DNA of 59,265 nucleotides. Source: Phormidium willei BDU 130791 (GTDB lineage Bacteria; Cyanobacteriota; Cyanobacteriia; Cyanobacteriales; Geitlerinemataceae). Shown here in pieces: positions 25,025 through 31,837 of this stretch. The notes beneath the pieces were generated by a model, which was given only the letters and a program-made list of their open reading frames with translations, made no database searches and was not told the origin of the DNA. The stretch covers positions 1-59,265 of the forward strand of contig LSZA01000011.1 in NCBI GenBank assembly GCA_001637315.1, read 5' to 3'. A program made the position numbers and the translations under genes. The stretch's first letter is position 1, and every line of letters begins with the position of its first letter.

Positions 25025-26560
25025 TTAAGTTCGGGCGGTGGCGCCAAACTTCTCTAGGAGCAAGTCTCGTAGCACGGGTTTGAGGTCGTCACAGGGGATG
25101 GATTTGAGAACTCGCTCTCCAAGTTGGGCATCTTTGCCCACTTTTCCGCCCATGTAAATATCCACGGCTTCGACGGTTTGGCCATCTTTGCGGGTTTTGG
25201 TTCCCATCAGGCCAATGTCGGCGACTTGGGGCTGTCCACAAGAGTTGGGACATCCCGTCCAGTGGATACGCACGGCTCGGGTCAGGTTGAGTTCTTCGGT
25301 GAGCTCTTGGGCGAGGGCTAAGGCTCGCTGTTTGGTTTCAACGAGGGCAAAGTTACAGAATCTGGCCCCGGTACAGGACACCAGTTCTCGCACCAGGGGG
25401 GCTGGGCTGAGGGAAAATGTCTCAAGTAGGGGTTCTTGTCTGAAGGCGTTGAGTTTGGCGGTTTCCAGACCCGTTAAAATCAGGTTTTGCTCGACGGTGA
25501 GACGGATATCGCCGTTTCCGTAAACTTGAGCCAGGCGGGCGATTTCAAACATCTCGTCAGCGTTGAGACGACCGACGGGAACATGAAGTCCGGCATAGTG
25601 GAGTCCTTCTTGTTTTTGAGGATGAATGCCGATGTGATCTCGTTTATCCCAAGCGATTTCGTCGTTGGGGGCAGCGTCGGGTAACGATTGCCCGAATTCG
25701 GCTTCGACGGCGGCCCGGAATTGGTCGAGTCCCCAGTCATCGATGAGCCACATTAACCGTGATTTTTGCCGGTTGGCCCGGGAACCATGGTCGCGGAAGA
25801 CTCGCAGGATGGCACAACTGAGGTCGGCCAGTTGATTTCCTGTGACCCAAGCGTTGAGGGGAATGGCGGCTTCGCAACGTTTGGCGGAGAAGAACCCCCC
25901 GACGAGGACATTGAAGCCAAAGTGACCGTCTTTGAAGGCGGGAACGTAGGCGATGTCGTTGATTTCGGCGTGGACGGAGTTGTCGGGGCCTCCGGCAACG
26001 GCAATGTTGAATTTACGGGGTAGGTTGGTGTACTCGGGGTTGCCGGTTCCGTGGTTGGTGATGGCATCTTGGATGGCTTGACAGAGGGGGAGGGTATTGA
26101 CAAATTCGGCGCCATCGATGCCGGCGACGGGGGAACCGGTGATGTTACGGACGTTGTCCATACCGGACTGAATACTGGTGAGGCCGGCTTGTTGGAGTTG
26201 CTCGAAGATGTTGGGAAAGTCTTCGAAGCGAATGCCGCGCAGTTGCAGGTTTTGCCGGGTGGTAATGTCGGCACTGCCGTCGTCGCCATAGCGTTGGACA
26301 ATGCTGGCTAGGACACGCAGTTGTTCGGCGTTGAGGATGCCGTTGGCAATGCGCAGCCGCAACATGAATTGACCGGGGGTGACGGGCCGGAAGAAGATGC
26401 CTAACCATTTGAGACGATGCACAAGGTCGGTTTCGTCTAAGGCTTCCCAGCCGAGTTCGCTAAACTGTTTGAGTTCGTCTTTGACGGCTAAGCCATCTTT
26501 TTCGACTTTGTATTTCTCGAATTTGTTGAGTTTGGTTGGTGCGGGGGCGGAAGGGGTCAT
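25025..26560 (-). CDS. nirA: Ferredoxin--nitrite reductase
   Basis: NirA reduces nitrite to ammonium with ferredoxin through a siroheme/[4Fe-4S] centre. The 511-residue protein has the two duplicated halves of the family, with GDDGSADITTRQNLQLRGI and NGDIRLTVEQNLILTG as the corresponding repeats. The cluster/siroheme cysteines are in SCTGARFCNFALVETK and HWTGCPNSCGQPQVADIGL. There is no C-terminal ferredoxin extension. It is first gene of nirA-nrtP-narB, with a 5' leader of about 210 nt from the predicted NtcA-dependent start. Confidence 0.97.
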   Translation of the reverse strand: MTPSAPAPTKLNKFEKYKVEKDGLAVKDELKQFSELGWEALDETDLVHRLKWLGIFFRPVTPGQFMLRLRIANGILNAEQLRVLASIVQRYGDDGSADITTRQNLQLRGIRFEDFPNIFEQLQQAGLTSIQSGMDNVRNITGSPVAGIDGAEFVNTLPLCQAIQDAITNHGTGNPEYTNLPRKFNIAVAGGPDNSVHAEINDIAYVPAFKDGHFGFNVLVGGFFSAKRCEAAIPLNAWVTGNQLADLSCAILRVFRDHGSRANRQKSRLMWLIDDWGLDQFRAAVEAEFGQSLPDAAPNDEIAWDKRDHIGIHPQKQEGLHYAGLHVPVGRLNADEMFEIARLAQVYGNGDIRLTVEQNLILTGLETAKLNAFRQEPLLETFSLSPAPLVRELVSCTGARFCNFALVETKQRALALAQELTEELNLTRAVRIHWTGCPNSCGQPQVADIGLMGTKTRKDGQTVEAVDIYMGGKVGKDAQLGERVLKSIPCDDLKPVLRDLLLEKFGATART

Positions 26561-26776
26561 GGTGTTTTTTTAGGGAATATTTGCGGATAGCCTTAGTAAA
26601 AACAAGGGGAACATTGAGCTTGAAGTTAGGGGTAAGGTTTTGGCATGGATTTTGGGCTTGAAAAGACTATTTCGTTTTTAGAGGCGATTATGTCTTGGTT
26701 AATGGTTAAGCTAGGGTGGCATTTTTTAGGTCACGAATGAGCGATTGAGAGGTCGGTATAGCTGTGATTGGGTCTA

Positions 26777-26818
26777 ACGTTAGAAGAAGTTTTGTTAAGG
26801 TTTCGTATGTTTAGCTAC
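26777..26818 (-). promoter_or_regulatory. NtcA-activated class II promoter of nirA
   Basis: The palindrome GTATGTTTAGCTAC (26805-26818) fits the NtcA consensus GTA-N8-TAC exactly. On the minus strand it is followed after 22 nt by TAACGT (26782-26777), a TA-N3-T type -10 box. Site, spacing and -10 all agree with canonical NtcA class II promoters. It lies about 220 bp before the nirA start, in the 401-bp gap shared with the divergent HEAT-repeat gene; nothing else definite was seen in that gap. Confidence 0.88.
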
Positions 26819-26979
26819 AAAAAACGGTATTTATTTTGGTTTGTGCATTGGAGTGATGCGCTTTATACATGAAAGGGGAAAAATTGCCCGAAATTGCTCT
26901 GGCAGGTCTGCTGGGTTTGCGTCAAGGTAGTGTTAGGTGATGCACCTGTTCGGTTCACTGTTTGGATTTCTCCAGTTTT

Positions 26980-28173
26980 ATGACTTTTCTTTCGTCTCGT
27001 CACTCGGGTATCAATAACTCGGCTATGCCAGACTCTATGCCAGACTCGATGTCAGATTTAGACCAGCACGACTCGGATCAGATGGTTGGGGTCTCGCCAA
27101 CGCTGATGGCTTTTTTGGAGTTGCTGGAGATCGGAGATTTCCAGGAACGTTGGGATGCGGCGAAGCGGTTACCGAGTTATGGTTGGCCGGCGTTACAGGG
27201 GACGTTAGCGTTGTTACGATCGCACCCTGAGGATGATGAACTGGCTTGGTTTGCGGCTCAGATTATTGGCCAGTTCCCCTCTGAGGAGGCGTTGACGGTG
27301 TTGGTGGATTTGGTGACGAGTGCGACGACGGATGAGGATGTTAAGGGAATGGCGGCTCGTACGTTGGCGAATCTGGGGGAGGCGGCGATCGCACCGCTGA
27401 ATCAGTTGTTGCAGGAGGAACGCTGGCGGGTGTTGGCGATTCGGACTCTGGCTCAAATCCGTCATCGGGATGCGATTGAAGGGGTGGTTGAGTTTTGGGA
27501 TGATCCTGATGCGGAGGTTCGCGCTCAGGTGTTGGCGGTGTTAAGCTGCGATCGCCATCCCCGCATCCTAACGCCGGTGTTAGCGGGTGTGACGGATTTG
27601 TCGGCGCCGGTGCGCCGCTTCGCAACGATGGCTTTGGGGTTACAGCATGGTTTGATTGAGGAGTTGGCCCCGGAGGTGAATGTGGTGGCGTTGCTTCGGG
27701 AACGACTCCTGGATTTGGATTTGGCGGTGAGTCAGCAGGCGGCGATCGCCCTGTCTCGGGTGGGAACGGTTGAGGCGATTGAGGCGTTAGGCCGCTGTCT
27801 GCGATCGCCTCATACGCCTATTGCGCTCAAGTTGGAACTCGTCCGCGCCTTGGGGTGGATCAATCATCCTGGCACGATTGATAATTTAGCAACGGCTTTG
27901 AGTTTACCGAGTTCTCAGGTTTGTCTCGAAGCGATCCGGGTTCTGTCTCAGGTGAGTTGGCCGCCGTTGAAGGCTGAGGCAGGCCAGGCGTTGATTCGCT
28001 GGTGGTGCAGTGAACCGCCTCACCGGGAACTGGCTCGGGTTCGCCAGGCGATCGCCTTGGGGTTAGGGAATTTTGGGCAGCCTGAGGCGATGGCGGTGGT
28101 GCGATCGCTCCTCGATGATCCTGATGAAACGGTGCGTTGGCACGCTCAGGCTGGCTCGGAGGCGATCGGCTAA
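26980..28173 (+). CDS. HEAT-repeat protein divergent from nirA
   Basis: From ATG 26980 the protein has about 397 residues made of some eight to nine HEAT/PBS-lyase-type helical repeats, for example AARTLANLGEAAIAPLNQLL and VRAQVLAVLSCDRHPRILTP. The first 30 residues are a variable acidic leader with imperfect repeats of MPDS. It shares the upstream region of nirA. In Synechococcus PCC 7942 a gene called nirB is divergent from nirA and aids nitrite reduction; the position is the same, but I cannot claim homology. HEAT proteins of this type can also act as phycobilin lyases or general scaffolds. Confidence 0.75.
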   Translation: MTFLSSRHSGINNSAMPDSMPDSMSDLDQHDSDQMVGVSPTLMAFLELLEIGDFQERWDAAKRLPSYGWPALQGTLALLRSHPEDDELAWFAAQIIGQFPSEEALTVLVDLVTSATTDEDVKGMAARTLANLGEAAIAPLNQLLQEERWRVLAIRTLAQIRHRDAIEGVVEFWDDPDAEVRAQVLAVLSCDRHPRILTPVLAGVTDLSAPVRRFATMALGLQHGLIEELAPEVNVVALLRERLLDLDLAVSQQAAIALSRVGTVEAIEALGRCLRSPHTPIALKLELVRALGWINHPGTIDNLATALSLPSSQVCLEAIRVLSQVSWPPLKAEAGQALIRWWCSEPPHRELARVRQAIALGLGNFGQPEAMAVVRSLLDDPDETVRWHAQAGSEAIG

Positions 28174-28327
28174 GGCTTCAATGGTTTAATTCCCCGATGT
28201 TTGCCCAGGGTTCAGCGGCGTGAGACACCTGACTCAACTGGGTTAAGTACAATAAAGTTAAGCCAATAGAGTCACCACTGATCCCAGGTGGGTACGACGG
28301 CATAACGTTGAGAAAGGGGGATTGACC

Positions 28328-28768
28328 TTGAACGCAGCAGAACAAGCCAAGGATTTCCGCATTGCCAGCAAGATTGCGGCAGTTGTCAACCTATTTAAGA
28401 CGGAGTTTCCTGATTTACGCTCGGATCTCAAGCCTTGGACGGATGATGTGGAAACGCGGGAGATGTTAGATCCCGATTCGATTGATATCAGTTTCCATTT
28501 TCCCGGCTATAGCTTCCGCTGTCATTGTCGCAGTATTTTGATTCAGATCCGCTTTCACGCGGTGGATTCTGATGTGCGGGCGATCGGTTTAGAAGCGGCT
28601 GGGTTTAGTGGTTTGGGTCGTCTCTGGCGCTTGTCGACAGTGGAACACTGGCACTTTGTGGGTCGGAAGGAGCCGGTTCTGGAGATGCAAGAGAAGTTGA
28701 AACGCTGTTGCCGCGAGGCGATCGATATTTTTAATCGGGATCTCGATGTCTGCGATGAAACGGCCTAG
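28328..28768 (+). CDS. Conserved hypothetical protein (146 aa)
   Basis: This soluble protein has features such as DLKPWTDDVETREMLDPDSI and FHFPGYSFRCHCRSIL, a cysteine-rich short motif in the middle, and FNRDLDVCDET at the end. Starts at TTG 28322 or TTG 28328 are both possible; AAAGGGGG at about 28312-28319 is better spaced for the second. It is followed by a strong hairpin, so it is probably a single-gene unit. I do not recognise the family; the general layout resembles small cyanobacteria-only proteins. Confidence 0.55.
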   Translation: MNAAEQAKDFRIASKIAAVVNLFKTEFPDLRSDLKPWTDDVETREMLDPDSIDISFHFPGYSFRCHCRSILIQIRFHAVDSDVRAIGLEAAGFSGLGRLWRLSTVEHWHFVGRKEPVLEMQEKLKRCCREAIDIFNRDLDVCDETA

Positions 28769-28782
28769 GAACGCCATACAAA

Positions 28783-28828
28783 ACCCGGTGTCGGCTCTGG
28801 GATCGCGACTCAGAGGCTGACACCGGGT
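28783..28828. terminator. Long hairpin between convergent genes
   Basis: ACCCGGTGTCGGCTCTG pairs with CAGAGGCTGACACCGGGT with one bulge around a short loop, forming a stem of about 17 bp between the converging genes at 28328-28768 and 28873-30375. There is no long T-run, but a stem of this strength is probably a bidirectional transcript end. Confidence 0.7.
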
Positions 28829-28872
28829 GGGGAGTATGGCACGGTGGGTTAAGGTCTTAGTTCGGGTCTTCT

Positions 28873-30375
28873 TTAGCGTCTGACAGAGATTTCCACCGCC
28901 TCACTTTGATTTGAGAGGGCATCGACGGTTCGCAGGGCGTAGCGTCCGGGGCTAACCTGCACCTGGGTGTCCTGACGCGGCAGGAGTTGTTCGAGCTGCC
29001 AATGGCGGTTTTGGCGTTTGTAGAGGGCCAGCGATCGCACGTCCTCGGAGTATTGGGGTTGCCAATGAATGCTATTGGCCGTGGTTTCGACGCCTTGGGG
29101 TGCGTCGGGGGCTTGGCTATCGAGCCAAGGCATGGGGGGAATTAGAGCGGGTGTGGGGTAGAGGCGCGATCGGAACTGTCCATTGACCCCTAAGCGATCC
29201 TCCATAAAGACTTTAACGCTAAAAAAGATATTCCCCAGGGAATCCCGAGAGCGAGAGCGGCGGGAAATATCCACCTGACGCAAAAACTCCGTCACCGGCC
29301 AATCACTATCATTGAGACGACTGAGATAATTGCCGGTATAGATATGACGACGGTAGGGATTGTGACTGAGCCACCAATCGAGCAAACGAGGATAACTTTG
29401 TTGGGGAGGATCGATACGCCAGTAAAGTTGTGGCGCCATATAATCGACCCAACCTTGTTCTAGCCAGAGTTTGGGGTCAGCATAGATTTGTGCAAACTGA
29501 TCCATCCCCCGAATCCCTGCCGGCTGGCCCGGGCGATAGATCCCAAAGGGACTAATCCCGAATTTAACCTGCGGTTTCGCGGCTTTGATGCCGTCGTAGA
29601 GGCGACGCACCAGGCGATTGACGTTATCCCGCCGCCAATCATCTCGGCTTAAGCTGCCGCCATTTTTACGGTATTCCCCATAGGTGTTATCGTCGGGGAA
29701 CTCAACGCCAGGTTCTGGATAGGGATAGAAGTAGTCATCGAGGTGAACGCCATCGATACTGTAGCGGTTGACGACATCGAGGATCACGTCATAGGCGCGA
29801 TCTTGAATCTCTTTGGCCCCCGGGTCCATCCAAATCAGGTTGCGATAGGAATAGGCATATTGAGGGTACTGGCGAGCCATGTTATTGGCGGCTAGGTCAT
29901 AGCTACCGCCGAGTTTGGCGCGATAGGGGTTAAACCAGGCGTGCAGTTCGATGTTGCGATCGTGAGCTTCCTCAATGGCAAATTCCAGGGGGTCGTAGAA
30001 AGGACTCGGGGGTCGTCCCTGTTGTCCGGTGAGCCAATAACTCCAAGGTTCGGTGTCGGAGTAGTAGAGGGCATCCCCGGCGGGGCGAATTTGCAGGATG
30101 AGGGCGTTGAGGTTGAGTTGTTGCATCCGGTTGAGGATGCCGATGAGTTCTGCTTGTTGTTGTTGGGTGCTGAGGTTGGGGCTAGAGGGCCAGTCGATGT
30201 TCACAACGGAGGCGGCCCAAACACCACGAAATTCGTACTCAGGGGCGCTGGCCAGGTCTTGTCGGGCCAAGCTCGGGAGTTGGGTAAGTAGGAGGGTGGT
30301 GAGGGTGAGGGCAACCCAAAGCCGCCGTATGAGTCGGCGTCGTTTGGGGATGCCAGAGGAGCGAGTTAGAGTCAT
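28873..30375 (-). CDS. Secreted GHL10-type glycoside hydrolase (YngK/DUF187 family)
   Basis: The 500-residue protein has a basic start and signal peptide (LWVALTLTTLLLTQLPSLA), then a TIM-barrel of the GHL10/DUF187 family. The family opening EFRGVWAASVVNIDWPSSP is followed by LNALILQIRPAGDALYYS, IELHAWFNPYRA, SIDGVHLDDYFYPYP and FGISPFGIYRPG. Acidic residues in the VHLDDYF strand fit the catalytic site. The last 90 residues look like a beta-sandwich. The family is thought to act on glycan strands of the envelope or exopolysaccharide. It stands alone, in opposite orientation to its left neighbour. Confidence 0.9.
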   Translation of the reverse strand: MTLTRSSGIPKRRRLIRRLWVALTLTTLLLTQLPSLARQDLASAPEYEFRGVWAASVVNIDWPSSPNLSTQQQQAELIGILNRMQQLNLNALILQIRPAGDALYYSDTEPWSYWLTGQQGRPPSPFYDPLEFAIEEAHDRNIELHAWFNPYRAKLGGSYDLAANNMARQYPQYAYSYRNLIWMDPGAKEIQDRAYDVILDVVNRYSIDGVHLDDYFYPYPEPGVEFPDDNTYGEYRKNGGSLSRDDWRRDNVNRLVRRLYDGIKAAKPQVKFGISPFGIYRPGQPAGIRGMDQFAQIYADPKLWLEQGWVDYMAPQLYWRIDPPQQSYPRLLDWWLSHNPYRRHIYTGNYLSRLNDSDWPVTEFLRQVDISRRSRSRDSLGNIFFSVKVFMEDRLGVNGQFRSRLYPTPALIPPMPWLDSQAPDAPQGVETTANSIHWQPQYSEDVRSLALYKRQNRHWQLEQLLPRQDTQVQVSPGRYALRTVDALSNQSEAVEISVRR

Positions 30376-30492
30376 AGAAGCTCGTCGGTCATGAAATGTT
30401 AATCGAGCGATATTGTAGTCTTCTTCGCCCCGGTTTGTGCATCCGGTCTAACCGCCTGAGGAATTGACCCCCTAGGGTCGTTCCATAACTCC

Positions 30493-31008
30493 TCAGCCAG
30501 AACATGATCCAATTTCACTGGACGGACTAGCCAGTTGCGGGTTCTGTCTACGGATAGCTTCTAATTCTGCGCCCACCAGTTTAATAGCTGCTTGTTGAGC
30601 AAGATAGTCGTAAAGAGGTTTCGCATGGCTAGAGAGGCGATAAGGTTGAGAGGTGAAGCCCGCCCGTAACCCTTGCTGTAACTCTTCTGTGGATAATCCC
30701 AGGTTGTTGAGATAGGGAACGATATCAATCAATTGTTGATGGGAGTTTTGTGGTTGAAAACTACGTTCTGGATCAGCTTTGAGCGTAAAGCGCCGCCGCC
30801 GGTTAAAGAAATGCTGACTGGCCCAGACGTAGTGATCGCGATAGGCTTGAGGGCTGTCGACTAGCGAGTCTTTTGGGGCAATGGTGTTGGCTTCAGTCCA
30901 GTACCGTTTTTCTGCGACCACAAATACTAGATCGCAGTAAAGATGGGAGAAGTTGGGAAATGTGTCACCACTGACCCAGAAATTGATGTCGCCAATCTGT
31001 GGAGACAT
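30493..31008 (-). CDS. Hypothetical protein, probably 5'-truncated by an in-frame TGA
   Basis: From ATG 31008 the frame gives 171 residues (opening MSPQIGDINFWVSGDTFPNF, later YWTEANTIAPKDSLVDSP) with no recognised domain. The frame upstream of this ATG still reads like protein for 28 codons (DPYIWNTGFLHSYCHITQ just before the ATG). It is then broken by a single TGA at 31095-31093, and seven codons beyond that lies a GTG (31116) that could be the original start. A TGG-to-TGA change at a tryptophan would explain it. So the gene may be a recent pseudogene, or it may restart at 31008. Surface-exposed aromatic residues suggest a nucleic-acid or nucleotide-related role only vaguely; I propose none. 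Confidence 0.5.
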   Translation of the reverse strand: MSPQIGDINFWVSGDTFPNFSHLYCDLVFVVAEKRYWTEANTIAPKDSLVDSPQAYRDHYVWASQHFFNRRRRFTLKADPERSFQPQNSHQQLIDIVPYLNNLGLSTEELQQGLRAGFTSQPYRLSSHAKPLYDYLAQQAAIKLVGAELEAIRRQNPQLASPSSEIGSCSG

Positions 31009-31252
31009 TTGAGTAATATGACAGTAGCTATGAAGGAAACCTGTATTCCAAATATAGGGATCTTGATTGCCCTTGGTTGAGTCGTGGTAAATTCACCGAT
31101 TTTCAAGTTGTGACACAACCCGTGGGGGATGGTAGATCAGATAAGCGCCCATAATTATTCAGACCTTTAGCTGTGTAGTGCTGAGGTTGAGGCTAGCAGA
31201 GCAATCGAGATTGAGGCATAAAAACTAATGAGCAAGCTCATAGTAGCCCCCC

Positions 31253-31277
31253 AACCCGGAAGTATGGCTGCCGGGTT
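31253..31277. other. Hairpin in the gap before the STAND locus
   Basis: AACCCGG (31253-31259) and CCGGGTT (31271-31277) form a 7-bp stem with an 11-nt loop, followed by an A/T-rich stretch ending in TTTT. The rest of the 270-bp gap (31117-31390) shows only imperfect direct repeats (TTGAGGC-like) and the promoter listed next. It may be a transcript end or a regulatory RNA structure. Confidence 0.4.
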
Positions 31278-31325
31278 CATAAAACTTTTGGCTGTAACGA
31301 AGTGAAACGACATAACCCTAAAATA

Positions 31326-31353
31326 TTGACAGTCTCCCCGACGGGATTAAGAT
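31326..31353 (+). promoter_or_regulatory. Sigma-70-type promoter of the STAND locus
   Basis: TTGACA (31326-31331) and TAAGAT (31348-31353) are separated by 16 bp, a near-consensus housekeeping promoter about 40 bp upstream of the ATG at 31391. The spacer is GC-rich and part of an imperfect inverted repeat (GTCTCC / GGAGAGAC), which could be an operator. Confidence 0.6.
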
Positions 31354-31390
31354 CAGAGGAGAGACCGTCCTAAAACCTTTGGCATCGACC

Positions 31391-31837
31391 ATGAACATTT
31401 CTGTTGTTTCGAGTCTATTAATTCCCTACTTGCCAGCGCTTCTTAAAAAGGTGAGCGAGTCGGAACTGGTGGGAAGCGTTGGCGAGCTGGGACAAGCCGG
31501 TTGGGACCGAGCCTGTCAACTCTGGAACGCTCTACAACCCAAGCTAGAGACGGAACTAGCCGCGAAAATGGCGGCGGAAGAGTTGGCCAAAAATCCTGAG
31601 GATGATACTTGGAAAAAACCCTTTGAAGCCAAGTTAGCTGAAATGATTGAAAAAGACCCGCAATTACAGGAGGCGATCGCCAACATTTTGACGGAGGCGC
31701 AACAAGATACCAGTTCTCCAGGGATTCAGCAAACGATTGGTGAGATGAAAGGCGGACAGGCGATCGCCAATATGAGCCATAGTAAAGCCACTAATGTCGG
31801 TGAAATGGGAAATGTGGGAGGCGATGTTAACTTCTGA
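31391..31837 (+). CDS. Small helical protein paired with STAND NTPase
   Basis: The 148-residue protein is mostly helical (SLLIPYLPALLKKVSESELV, then repeated acidic helices with EKDPQLQEAIANILTEAQQD). It ends in a glycine/asparagine-rich tail ATNVGEMGNVGGDVNF. It overlaps the start of the STAND gene by one base (TGATG), so they form one unit. The N-terminal helices resemble the short effector-associated or membrane-active adaptor domains described next to STAND proteins; I cannot name the family. The tail resembles the beta-type motifs in the neighbouring HEAT proteins. Confidence 0.6.
   Translation: MNISVVSSLLIPYLPALLKKVSESELVGSVGELGQAGWDRACQLWNALQPKLETELAAKMAAEELAKNPEDDTWKKPFEAKLAEMIEKDPQLQEAIANILTEAQQDTSSPGIQQTIGEMKGGQAIANMSHSKATNVGEMGNVGGDVNF

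Noticed and set aside
25753-26301. 182-codon minus-strand frame within nirA
   Set aside because: Low-complexity Pro/Ser/Thr-rich translation in the wrong frame of a strongly conserved gene.
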